In this document: positions 41,994-49,706 of the stretch, piece by piece
Layout of the letters: each line of letters starts with the position of its first letter
Position numbering within the stretch: position 1 is the first letter of the stretch
NCBI GenBank assembly: GCA_016293845.1
Contig: JAEDDH010000007.1
Span: forward strand, 1-64,000
Source: Bacteroidales bacterium
GTDB lineage: Bacteria > Bacteroidota > Bacteroidia > Bacteroidales > UBA3824
Direction: 5' to 3'
Length of the DNA: 64,000 nt
Position numbers and translations under genes: made by a program
The notes under the pieces: model-generated
Told to the model about the DNA's origin: nothing
Seen by the model: only the letters and a program-made list of their open reading frames with translations
Database searches by the model: none

Positions 41994-42557
41994 TTATTTG
42001 CTTGGATTGAATACTCTATCTATTTCTTCTTTTGGTACAAATACAAATTTTCCCTTTTGACAAGTGGGAATACCTATCTTGCGGATGGTTTTGTAAACAG
42101 TGGAATTGGAAACACTGTATTTTGTTGACACTTCACCGATTGTATAGGAATCGGAAGCGTCAAAATTGTATGAATTTGTTGGTTGAGACGTTGACGTTGT
42201 TTGCTGTTTTTGTTCTACCAACGGAAACATACTTTCGATATGGGCACGACTGATTCTTGTAAGTCGTACTCCCAAATTGACTGCTGGCAGATTACCATTT
42301 CTTATTAGCCTGTAAATAGTATCTCGTGAAATTCCGAACATCGCAACGGCTTCGGCGATGGAAATGTATGGGCGTTCTTGTGGAACTTTGTTTGCAAGTT
42401 CCTGTCTGTGTTGTTCTTTTTTCTCTTCACGTTTTTTTGCTCTGTATGCAGCCTCACTACAACGTTTAGAGCAGTATACAGAATAAACAGTTTTAGCAAA
42501 AAAGGTGCTTCCGCACATTTCGCATTTTCGTTCTAATTTATACTTACTTGCAGGCAT
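41994..42557 (-). CDS. Zinc-ribbon and double helix-turn-helix protein
   Basis: 187 residues: a Cys4 zinc ribbon (C13-E-M-C then C-S-K-R-C), a basic linker, and two excisionase-like HTH units (YISIAEAVAMFGISRDTIYR and YTIGEVSTKYSVSNSTVYKT). This layout is common directly upstream of Bacteroidales element integrases and suggests a regulator of integration or excision. It starts six bases upstream of the recombinase fragment. Repeats at 42580-42634 lie just before its start. Confidence 0.7.
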   Translation of the reverse strand: MPASKYKLERKCEMCGSTFFAKTVYSVYCSKRCSEAAYRAKKREEKKEQHRQELANKVPQERPYISIAEAVAMFGISRDTIYRLIRNGNLPAVNLGVRLTRISRAHIESMFPLVEQKQQTTSTSQPTNSYNFDASDSYTIGEVSTKYSVSNSTVYKTIRKIGIPTCQKGKFVFVPKEEIDRVFNPSK

Positions 42558-42579
42558 ATATCGTATGTTTTTAGTTGAA

Positions 42580-42634
42580 TTAAGTAGCGTTAAGTATATA
42601 TAAGTCGCACCTTATCGTTAATTAAGTCGCGTTA
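42580..42634. repeat. Iteron-like repeats TTAAGT(A/C)GCGTTA
   Basis: TTAAGTAGCGTTA (42580-42592) and TTAAGTCGCGTTA (42622-42634) match at 12 of 13 bases; a partial copy (TAAGTCGCAC, 42601-42610) lies between. Likely binding sites for the HTH or integrase proteins. Confidence 0.55.
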
Positions 42635-42703
42635 CAAATATGTTTCAAACATACAATAAATAATCCATATATAAGCATAAAAAACGAAAAATATTAACAA
42701 AAA

Positions 42704-42736
42704 AAATGAGTGTAACATATTGTGCTACACTCATTT
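42704..42736 (-). terminator. dnaK terminator
   Basis: AAATGAGTGTA (42704-42714) pairs with TACACTCATTT (42726-42736), with a T run on the minus strand, about 33 bases after the dnaK stop. Confidence 0.8.
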
Positions 42737-42768
42737 GATTATTTTTGATAAATAGTTGTTTATCTATC

Positions 42769-44691
42769 TTATTTCACTTCCTCATAATCAACGTCGGTTA
42801 CGTCGTTGCCGCCGTTGTTGTTGCCCGACTGCTGAGTGTTGGCCTGAGGACCGGGCTGAGGACCTTGTGCGCCTGCGCCAGGTTGTCCTGCGCCTGCATT
42901 GTAGAGGTCTTGGCTTGCTGCTTGGAACACTGTGTTGAGTTTTGCAGATGCTGCATCGATAGCCGAGATGTCCTGTTTTTGGTGAGCGTCTTTCAACTCT
43001 TTGAGAGCCTCCTCGATAGGAGCCTTCTTTTCTGCCGGAATCTTGTCGCCATATTCTTTGAGAGCCTTTTCGGTCTGGAAGATAAGCGAGTCGGCTTGGT
43101 TGAGTTTGTCGATACGCTCTTTTTCTGCTTTGTCGGCTGCTTCGTTGGCTTTTGCCTCGTTGCGCATACGGTCGATTTCGTCCTGAGAAAGTCCCGAAGA
43201 TGCTTCGATACGGATTTTCTGCTCTTTGCCAGTGGCTTTGTCTTTGGCTGTTACGTTGAGGATACCGTTGGCATCAATATCGAACGAAACTTCGATTTGG
43301 GGAACGCCACGCATTGCCGGTGGCAAACCATCCAAGTGGAATTTGCCGAGGGTCTTGTTGTCCTTAGCCATCGGACGCTCGCCTTGGAGAACGTGGATTT
43401 CAACCGAAGGCTGGTTGTCGACAGCGGTGGTGAATACCTCTGACTTTTTGCAGGGGATTGTGGTGTTGCTTTCGATAAGTTTTGTCATCACGCCGCCCAT
43501 TGTCTCGATACCGAGCGAAAGGGGAGTAACGTCGAGCAAGAGCACGTCTTTTACATCGCCTGTGAGGATACCACCCTGAATAGAAGCACCTACTGCAACT
43601 ACCTCGTCGGGGTTAACGCCCTTAGAAGGTTTTCTACCGAAGAATTGTTCTACCTCGGCCTGAACAGCGGGGATACGAGACGAACCACCTACGAGGATAA
43701 CCTCGTTGATGTCGCTTGCCTGCATACCTGCATCTTTAAGAGCCTGGCGGCAGGGTTCGATACAACCTTTGATAAGGTCGTCGCAGAGTTGCTCAAATTT
43801 AGCACGGCTGAGTGTCATTACCAAGTGCTTTGGAACACCGTTTACAGGCATAATGTAAGGCAAGTTGATTTCTGTTGTGGTAGAACTTGATAGTTCGATT
43901 TTTGCTTTTTCGGCAGCCTCTTTCAAACGTTGAAGAGCCATCGGGTCTTTGCGGAGGTCAACGCCGTTCTCTTTCTGGAACTCGTCGGCCATCCAGTCGA
44001 TGATTTTGTGGTCGAAGTCGTCGCCGCCAAGGTGTGTGTCGCCGTTGGTAGATTTAACCTCGAATACGCCATCGCCAAGTTCAAGGATAGAAATATCGAA
44101 TGTTCCGCCACCAAGGTCGAATACAGCGATTTTCATATCTTTGCCGCCTTTGTCCAAGCCGTAGGCAAGTGAAGCAGCGGTAGGTTCGTTGATGATACGG
44201 CGAACTTTTAATCCTGCAATTTCGCCAGCCTCTTTGGTAGCCTGACGCTGCGAGTCGGAGAAGTATGCGGGAACTGTGATAACAGCCTCGGTAACTTCCT
44301 GACCAAGATAATCTTCGGCAGTTTTTTTCATTTTTTGAAGAATCATAGCCGAAATCTCTTGGGGAGTATATTGACGGTCGTTGATTTTAACGCGTGGAGT
44401 GTTGTTGTCGCCACGTACTACCTGATAGGGCACGCGCTCAACCTCTTTGTTTACTTGGTCGTAGGTTTCGCCCATGAAACGTTTGATTGAGTAAACAGTG
44501 TTGTTAGGGTTGGTGATGGCCTGACGTTTAGCGGGGTCGCCCACTTTGCGTTCGCCGTTGTCCAAAAAAGCTACTATTGAAGGAGTAGTTCTTTTACCTT
44601 CTGAGTTGGCAATTACTACTGGTTCGTTGCCTTCCATGACCGATACACATGAGTTTGTTGTACCTAAGTCGATTCCTATTATCTTTGACAT
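42769..44691 (-). CDS. dnaK: Chaperone DnaK (Hsp70)
   Basis: 640 residues, full length. N-terminal ATPase starts [17 protein letters not shown]; central [16 protein letters not shown] phosphate loop; substrate domain with [15 protein letters not shown]-terminal lid and a Gly/Gln/Pro-rich tail ending [12 protein letters not shown], the EEVD-like end. ATP-driven folding of nascent and stressed proteins with DnaJ and GrpE, which are not adjacent here. No CIRCE hairpin was found upstream; palindromes at 44897-44941 are candidate control sites. Confidence 0.98.
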   Translation of the reverse strand: MSKIIGIDLGTTNSCVSVMEGNEPVVIANSEGKRTTPSIVAFLDNGERKVGDPAKRQAITNPNNTVYSIKRFMGETYDQVNKEVERVPYQVVRGDNNTPRVKINDRQYTPQEISAMILQKMKKTAEDYLGQEVTEAVITVPAYFSDSQRQATKEAGEIAGLKVRRIINEPTAASLAYGLDKGGKDMKIAVFDLGGGTFDISILELGDGVFEVKSTNGDTHLGGDDFDHKIIDWMADEFQKENGVDLRKDPMALQRLKEAAEKAKIELSSSTTTEINLPYIMPVNGVPKHLVMTLSRAKFEQLCDDLIKGCIEPCRQALKDAGMQASDINEVILVGGSSRIPAVQAEVEQFFGRKPSKGVNPDEVVAVGASIQGGILTGDVKDVLLLDVTPLSLGIETMGGVMTKLIESNTTIPCKKSEVFTTAVDNQPSVEIHVLQGERPMAKDNKTLGKFHLDGLPPAMRGVPQIEVSFDIDANGILNVTAKDKATGKEQKIRIEASSGLSQDEIDRMRNEAKANEAADKAEKERIDKLNQADSLIFQTEKALKEYGDKIPAEKKAPIEEALKELKDAHQKQDISAIDAASAKLNTVFQAASQDLYNAGAGQPGAGAQGPQPGPQANTQQSGNNNGGNDVTDVDYEEVK

Positions 44692-44896
44692 TGTGTTTAT
44701 GTTTTAATTTTCGTTTTTAAATTATTAATTACGTTTACCCATTAATCAATCATTATGCCGTATTTGGAAGTGTCAGTCTACTAAATCATATTTATAATAC
44801 TGATTAACAATACATTATATCAAAATTGGCACAATTTTAAGCACTGACAGCCATGGCAGTTTTTTATAAAAAGCACTGCAAAAAAGTCAGTTTAAA

Positions 44897-44941
44897 TGTC
44901 ATAGATATGACACAAGGTTGGCATTATATGACAATATGTCA
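44897..44941. promoter_or_regulatory. TGTCATA/TATGACA palindromic sites
   Basis: Two palindromes with related half-sites, arms of 7 and 5 bases, spacers of 2 and 3 bases. They lie 108-152 bases upstream of the cstA -7 box and about 210-250 bases from dnaK. Confidence 0.5.
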
Positions 44942-45048
44942 CTTTTGTTGGTTGGTTCATCAGAAAGTGCGATCATCTTTTTTGGCACAATATAATATAA
45001 GGTGTAAAAAAATCGGCAAAAAATGGAATAACTAATCGTCAAGGTTGC

Positions 45049-45056
45049 TATATTTG
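45049..45056 (+). promoter_or_regulatory. cstA -7 box TATATTTG
   Basis: TATATTTG lies 26 bases upstream of the cstA start codon. No -33 TTG is seen at the usual distance, which could mean activator dependence. Confidence 0.55.
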
Positions 45057-45082
45057 CAGTTGACTTCAAAAACATAAAAACA

Positions 45083-46510
45083 ATGATAACATTCTGTATT
45101 GCGCTGCTCCTGCTGGTATTGGGCTATTTGCTTTACGGCAAATTGGCGGAGCGCGTTTTTAAGCCCGATTCTAAGGCGCAGACACCTGCATACGCCAAAA
45201 ACGATGGTGTGGACTATATCCCCATGCCAACGTGGAAGATTTTTATGATTCAATTTTTGAACATTGCCGGTTTGGGACCGATATTTGGCGCGATACTCGG
45301 AGCACAATTTGGCACGGCGGCATACATTTGGATTGTGGTGGGATGTATTTTTATTGGTGCATTTCACGACTATTTTTCGGGAATGATTTCGCTACGCGAA
45401 GGTGGTGCCAACCTGCCTGAAATCATTGGCAAATATCTCGGTTCTACCACAAAAACAGTTATGAGGGTATTTACAGTAATACTTTTGGTTCTTGTGGGCG
45501 TTGTATTTGTAAGTCAGCCTGCCGGTATCCTCGAAAAAATCACACCCGACTGGATGGACAACACTTTCTGGATTGTAGTTATTTTTATTTACTACCTTGT
45601 GGCAACTCTTCTACCTATCGACAAAGTGATTGGCAAAGTATATCCGCTTTTTGCCTTTGCTCTGATATTTATGGCAGTGGGCGTGTTGTTTATGCTGTTT
45701 TGGAATGGTATCCAACTTCCCGAAATTACCGACGGCATTGCCAACAGTCATCCCTACAAAGACACTACCCCGATTTTCCCGATTATGTGTATCACAATCG
45801 CATGTGGTGCAATCTCAGGTTTCCATGCCACACAGAGCCCACTGATGGCGCGTTGTCTCAGAAACGAGAATCTCGGACGCAAAGTGTTTTATGGAGCAAT
45901 GATTCTCGAAGGCATTATTGCAATGATTTGGGCTGCAGCTGCCATTTGGTATTACAAAGAAAAAGGTTACGGCGAATCGCAAGCTTCGATTGTGTATTTT
46001 ATCACCGAAACATGGATGGGCAAAGTTGGTAGCATTTTGGCTATGCTTGGAGTTGTGTTTGCTCCGATAACAAGCGGCGACACTGCTTTGAGAAGCGCAC
46101 GATTGATACTCGCCGACTTTTTTAAAATGGATCAGAGCAAAATATCGCAACGCCTTATGATAAGCATTCCGGTATTTATTGCCACCGCCCTCATAATTGT
46201 ATATAGTCTTGGCGACGCAGCTGGATTTAATATCATCTGGCGTTATTTTGGCTGGAGCAATCAGGCTTTGAGTGTATTTACATTGTGGTCGATAACCGTA
46301 TATATGGTCATCAGCAAGAAACCTTGGATTATGGCGTTTTTACCAGCACTTTATATGACTCAAGTGTGCGTAACCTATCTCCTACTCGCACCCGAGTGCC
46401 TCAATTTAGACCATACTCTCAGCTATATTCTTGGCGGAGTAGTTACTGTTGCCTTTGCAATAGGATTCTTCGTTTGGAAAGGGAAAAGAAAAGAAACAAT
46501 TGACAATTAA
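45083..46510 (+). CDS. cstA: Carbon starvation protein CstA family transporter
   Basis: 475 residues with many membrane spans from the first residue on. GAFHDYFSGMISLREGG and ISGFHATQSPLMARCL are diagnostic blocks of CstA/BtsT. The length matches the short Bacteroidota version rather than the 700-residue E. coli protein. Family members import peptides or pyruvate during nutrient limitation. Single-gene unit; its stop lies within a 14-bp tandem repeat (46497-46524). Confidence 0.92.
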   Translation: MITFCIALLLLVLGYLLYGKLAERVFKPDSKAQTPAYAKNDGVDYIPMPTWKIFMIQFLNIAGLGPIFGAILGAQFGTAAYIWIVVGCIFIGAFHDYFSGMISLREGGANLPEIIGKYLGSTTKTVMRVFTVILLVLVGVVFVSQPAGILEKITPDWMDNTFWIVVIFIYYLVATLLPIDKVIGKVYPLFAFALIFMAVGVLFMLFWNGIQLPEITDGIANSHPYKDTTPIFPIMCITIACGAISGFHATQSPLMARCLRNENLGRKVFYGAMILEGIIAMIWAAAAIWYYKEKGYGESQASIVYFITETWMGKVGSILAMLGVVFAPITSGDTALRSARLILADFFKMDQSKISQRLMISIPVFIATALIIVYSLGDAAGFNIIWRYFGWSNQALSVFTLWSITVYMVISKKPWIMAFLPALYMTQVCVTYLLLAPECLNLDHTLSYILGGVVTVAFAIGFFVWKGKRKETIDN

Positions 46511-46560
46511 CAATTGACAATTAACAATTCTAATTATGAATTATGCATTATGAATTATGC
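46497..46560. repeat. Two 14-bp tandem repeats
   Basis: CAATTGACAATTAA twice (46497-46524), overlapping the cstA stop, then ATTATGAATTATGC twice (46533-46560), ending just before the stop of the convergent gene. Related to the heptamer arrays at 22295 and after 24798. Confidence 0.8.
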
Positions 46561-46561
46561 A

Positions 46562-47158
46562 TTAAAGCATCTCTTCTTCGTCTTGACGGCAAATTTCTGC
46601 CTTTAATATAAAGTAGTCGGTGCCGTTGACGGGGATGAAGAGGTATTCGAGCTTGCCGTCGGTTTTGCGGGCTATGTCAATAAGACCGAGACCTGCGCCT
46701 CCACGGTCGGAAATTGTGCCCTCGCGCAACTGCTTTTTATACATTGCATTGAGTTCTTCTTTGGTGGCATTGTTGACACATTCGAGAGCGGAAGTAAGAC
46801 GCGCTATATCGTTGCGGTTTACCTTGTTGGCAGTCATTATGTAATAGATGCCGTCTTTGCGTCCAAGCATAAACAATCCGTTAACAAGGCTAAACTCGGT
46901 TTGAAACTCGGTGCTGTGTTTCTGCATATTCTGCAAAATCTCTACGAGAGAATGGTGCACACGGCGGCGTACCTGTTTCTGCTCGTTAGAGGTTTCCATC
47001 TCTTCCTCGTTTTTTTCGGTAAACATCTTTACCACCTGATGGGTAAATTGGCCAATGTAAACTACTGATATACCGTTTTCTATCAGCTCGTCGTATAGGG
47101 CGAGCACGTTATGCATAAAATTCCGGTCTAATTCCATCGAAGGTGTTTTTTCGCTCAT
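46562..47158 (-). CDS. SiaB-family protein kinase
   Basis: 198 residues from ATG 47158 (MSEKTPSMELDRNF), chosen over an upstream Met because it matches the family start. A GHKL-like kinase signature SDRGGAGLGLIDIARKT is near residue 158. In Pseudomonas, SiaB phosphorylates SiaC to control a diguanylate cyclase (SiaD); the substrate here is unknown. The STAS-domain protein at 48908 may be part of a related switch. Two genes (MerR and M23) separate it from the chemotaxis operon. Confidence 0.7.
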   Translation of the reverse strand: MSEKTPSMELDRNFMHNVLALYDELIENGISVVYIGQFTHQVVKMFTEKNEEEMETSNEQKQVRRRVHHSLVEILQNMQKHSTEFQTEFSLVNGLFMLGRKDGIYYIMTANKVNRNDIARLTSALECVNNATKEELNAMYKKQLREGTISDRGGAGLGLIDIARKTDGKLEYLFIPVNGTDYFILKAEICRQDEEEML

Positions 47159-47307
47159 AATAGTTTCGTTGTGTTTGTATAAAATTCTGCAATGCAATTT
47201 AATAAAAATATACATTGCTGTCAAGTGTTTTTTTTAAAAAATTAAAAAAAACTTAAAAATATTATGCAATAAACGTGCTAAAAGGGGTTGTCAAGCTAAA
47301 ATATTTT

Positions 47308-47670
47308 TTATTTATCTTGCTTTTCAATAGCGTCAAGGCTATCTTTGAGGTCAACTATCATAGCTCGGATATTTTTTAGCGACTTAATTACCTCAAAATT
47401 AGAATCATCCTTGTCGGTATTATTTTTAAGGTGCTGTTTAGCTCCATCGAGAGTCATTCCGCGTTCTTTAACAAGATGGTAGATTTTGTGAAAATTTTCT
47501 ACATCCTTGGGAGTAAAAAGACGGTTTCCTTTAGCGTTTTTTTGCGGTTTGATAATGCTGAATTCTTTTTCCCAATACCTTATGAGCGAGGTATTTACGT
47601 TAAACATTTTGGCCACTTCGCCAATTGAGTAAAAGAGTTTTCCGTTTTTTTCAGTTGCTTCTAAATTCAT
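47308..47670 (-). CDS. MerR-family transcriptional regulator
   Basis: 120 residues: N-terminal MerR winged helix (FYSIGEVAKMFNVNTSLIRY then WEKEFSIIKPQKNAKGNRLF) and a short C-terminal coiled coil with no metal-binding Cys. Such small MerR proteins are common in Bacteroidetes; the target is unknown. It lies 24 bases downstream of the peptidase gene and may share its transcript. Confidence 0.85.
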   Translation of the reverse strand: MNLEATEKNGKLFYSIGEVAKMFNVNTSLIRYWEKEFSIIKPQKNAKGNRLFTPKDVENFHKIYHLVKERGMTLDGAKQHLKNNTDKDDSNFEVIKSLKNIRAMIVDLKDSLDAIEKQDK

Positions 47671-47694
47671 GGTTTTCAGATATTTGTTAATATA

Positions 47695-48642
47695 TTAGTC
47701 AAGGCATAAGCCTCCGTTGTTTGCCATCATTTTTAGTTTGTGATAATTTTCGGGATTAATATCCTCAAAAAAGAAATCTATCGGGTTGATTGATTTGCCT
47801 TTATAAGTAATTTCGTAGTGAAGGTGAGCGGTAAGCGATTTGCCCGTATTGCCCACAAAACCAATAGTTTCACCACGTTTTACTTGCTTTCCATAACGCA
47901 CCACATAGTCGCTCAAGTGCGAATAAATGGTTTTGAATCCATTTTTGTGGTCGATAATCACCATAATGCCGTGGTCGCGTTTTTCGCCCACATATTCGAT
48001 CGTACCCGAAGCTGTAGCATTCACCACAGTACCTTTAGGAGCGGCAAAGTCGATACCTTTGTGTTGTTGCGGAGTTTTGTAGATAGGGTCGAGTTTTTTT
48101 CCGTATCCGTATGCAAGGTATTTAAGGTTTGCATTGTCGAGAGGCATCACCGACGGAATAAATTTAAGGCTGTCTTTATGCATCTCAAGCACTTCAAAAA
48201 GAGTATTCACAGTGCTATCTTCGCTGCTTAGCATATCTGCCACATTGTTGGTGGTAGAGTTGTAATGCTTGGCAATTTGCGAAGCGTCAAGACCTTCGTA
48301 ATTGTATTCGAGCGAATCAGAATCTTGAGGAGGAACGGTGCTGAAAATAGCGCGATAAATTTCGCGGTCGCGGTCTTGAAGGTCGGCCATCACATAAGTG
48401 GTTTGTTTGTAACGGTCGTTGAGCTGACCATAAACCTCTTTAAGCACCTCGTTTTCGCGTTCGGTTTTGCGCTGCCCCGGGGTTTTGATAGTGTACGAAA
48501 TAGTGAGAAAAACCAAAAAGCCGATACTCACGGCTGCAAACAACTGTGTTAATATCGAGAAAAAAATCTTTTTACCCTTTTTCTTGTCGGTTTCTTCAAA
48601 AGAAAGCGAATCAGGGTCGAATGTGTACTTATCTTCTGACAT
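47695..48642 (-). CDS. M23 peptidase, membrane anchored
   Basis: 315 residues from ATG 48642. One membrane span (about 28-50), a coiled-coil periplasmic stretch, then a LytM/M23 domain with the zinc ligands in QQHKGIDFAAP and in HLHYEI. Probably cuts peptide cross-links of peptidoglycan or activates amidases, as EnvC/NlpD-like factors do. Downstream is the MerR gene. -7 box at 48670-48677. Confidence 0.88.
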   Translation of the reverse strand: MSEDKYTFDPDSLSFEETDKKKGKKIFFSILTQLFAAVSIGFLVFLTISYTIKTPGQRKTERENEVLKEVYGQLNDRYKQTTYVMADLQDRDREIYRAIFSTVPPQDSDSLEYNYEGLDASQIAKHYNSTTNNVADMLSSEDSTVNTLFEVLEMHKDSLKFIPSVMPLDNANLKYLAYGYGKKLDPIYKTPQQHKGIDFAAPKGTVVNATASGTIEYVGEKRDHGIMVIIDHKNGFKTIYSHLSDYVVRYGKQVKRGETIGFVGNTGKSLTAHLHYEITYKGKSINPIDFFFEDINPENYHKLKMMANNGGLCLD

Positions 48643-48669
48643 AATAAAACAAATAATCTGTCTACGGTG

Positions 48670-48677
48670 CAAATTTA
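48670..48677 (-). promoter_or_regulatory. -7 box TAAATTTG of the M23 gene
   Basis: CAAATTTA on the plus strand, 28 bases before the start codon. Confidence 0.45.
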
Positions 48678-48819
48678 GTCGTTATTTTTGAGAAAAATTA
48701 TAAAACACGAAAAAAAAATTATTATTTTTAATATGCTCATACACAGCAAATTTAGTCAAAATTAAAAAAATATCTAAATAAAAAGCGTAAAAAATGCATA
48801 CGCCGACAATTTTTTTTCG

Positions 48820-48859
48820 TATCTTTAACAGCAAAAAACAAATGCCTTTAAAAGGTATT
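48820..48859 (+). promoter_or_regulatory. Chemotaxis operon promoter and 5'UTR hairpin
   Basis: TATCTTTA (48820-48827) is one base from TAnnTTTG. Soon after the expected start site, AATGCCTT (48841-48848) pairs with AAGGTATT (48852-48859), including a G-U pair, at the very 5' end of the message. This is unusual and may stabilise the mRNA. Confidence 0.4.
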
Positions 48860-48907
48860 TTGGCATGATAAATGCACCTTTTGAACATAAAACAAAAAGT
48901 AGCAAAC

Positions 48908-49237
48908 ATGAATATAAAGTTAAAAATCAACGATGTAAAAAACCATAAATGCGAATACGACATTACTGGAGAGATTTCGGTACAGAATGTCAGTGCCATA
49001 ATGGCCGAGTTTGCTAAAAAATTGCCCGATTGCACCGACCTTACCATCAATCTGCGTAAGACCGACGGATTCGACACAGCGGCATTTCAATTGTTCTATT
49101 CGATAAAGAATAGTTTTGTACGCGACAAAAAACAACTTAAAGTAACCTGCGAACTTAGCGACGAAACCACAGCGTTGCTCAGTCATTGCGGAATCAACAA
49201 CCTTGCCGAGGTTCTTAGCATACCTACGGCAGCATAA
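48908..49237 (+). CDS. STAS-domain protein, first gene of the chemotaxis operon
   Basis: 109 residues from ATG 48908 (MNIKLKINDVKNHKCEYDIT). Fold: short strands and helices as in anti-sigma antagonists and SiaC-type switch proteins; the segment LRKTDGFDTAAFQLFYSIKN carries the position usually phosphorylated in STAS proteins. It probably acts as a switch partner of a kinase (SiaB-like protein at 46562, or CheA). It leads the operon of ten genes to 58363. Confidence 0.6.
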   Translation: MNIKLKINDVKNHKCEYDITGEISVQNVSAIMAEFAKKLPDCTDLTINLRKTDGFDTAAFQLFYSIKNSFVRDKKQLKVTCELSDETTALLSHCGINNLAEVLSIPTAA

Positions 49238-49280
49238 TTCACGAACAAATAATAAAGTAAATCATATTAAACTTATTATA

Positions 49281-49646
49281 ATGGCAAAAACAATACTGAT
49301 AGTAGACGATTCGGAGAGTATTAGAGAAGTCGTTAACTTTACATTGCAGAATGCAGGCTTCGAGGTGTTTGCAGCAGGCAACGGTGTAGAAGCCCAGCAG
49401 TTTTTAGATGGTAGAAACATCGACCTCGTTATCACCGACCTCCACATGCCCGAAATGGACGGCATTGATCTAATCAAATATATCCGCGCTACCACCAACT
49501 ACAACCGCGTGCCAATCCTGTTTCTCACCACAGAATCGCAATTGGCCAAAAAGATTGAGGCCAAAGACGCCGGCGCTACCGGATGGATTATCAAGCCTTT
49601 TGTTCCAGCAAAACTTCTCGCTGCCATAAGCAAAGTGATTAGGTAG
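49281..49646 (+). CDS. cheY: CheY-like response regulator
   Basis: 121-residue single receiver domain from ATG 49281. Acidic pocket D9-D10, phosphorylation site D53 (VITDLHMPEMDG), switch residues TTE, and K105 (IIKPF). No output domain, so it acts by binding another protein. In flagellated cells CheY binds the motor; in this window no motor gene is seen. It is placed directly before cheA, as in many chemotaxis operons. Confidence 0.9.
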   Translation: MAKTILIVDDSESIREVVNFTLQNAGFEVFAAGNGVEAQQFLDGRNIDLVITDLHMPEMDGIDLIKYIRATTNYNRVPILFLTTESQLAKKIEAKDAGATGWIIKPFVPAKLLAAISKVIR

Positions 49647-49706
49647 CTTCAAAGCTTTTGCACACACCTTATTTATATTATTAACAAATAACCCGATCAG
49701 CGACAG

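Larger units (their letters stand above)
30128..42634. mobile_element. Accessory/defence island with truncated recombinase
   Basis: The stretch groups a truncated tyrosine recombinase and HTH genes at the right end, a restriction-modification/Argonaute operon in the middle and a gene-free repeat region on the left. Nearly all genes run on the minus strand, and the flanks are esterase and chaperone genes. The outer limits are guesses: no direct-repeat attachment sites were found. A degenerate integrative element is the simplest reading; the recombinase itself is broken. Confidence 0.45.
44692..45082. other. dnaK-cstA divergent intergenic region with palindromes
   Basis: 391 bases without a gene. 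Contents: perfect palindrome TGTCATA-GA-TATGACA (44897-44912); a second TGACA-ATA-TGTCA (44929-44941); GCCATGGC inside an ACTG...CAGT pair (44843-44860); and AAGCACTG twice (near 44839 and 44871). The dnaK promoter was not found by pattern. A transcription factor controlling dnaK, cstA or both probably binds here. Confidence 0.5.

Noticed and set aside
29762..42634. Direct-repeat attachment sites for the island
   Set aside because: Looked for a shared repeat between the left region and the iteron-like sequence at 42580-42634; no convincing match was found.
44831..44848. Sigma-54-like TTGGCAC...GC element upstream of cstA
   Set aside because: The GG to GC spacing is 11 rather than 10 bases and the -12 block is AAGCA, so it does not match the required form.
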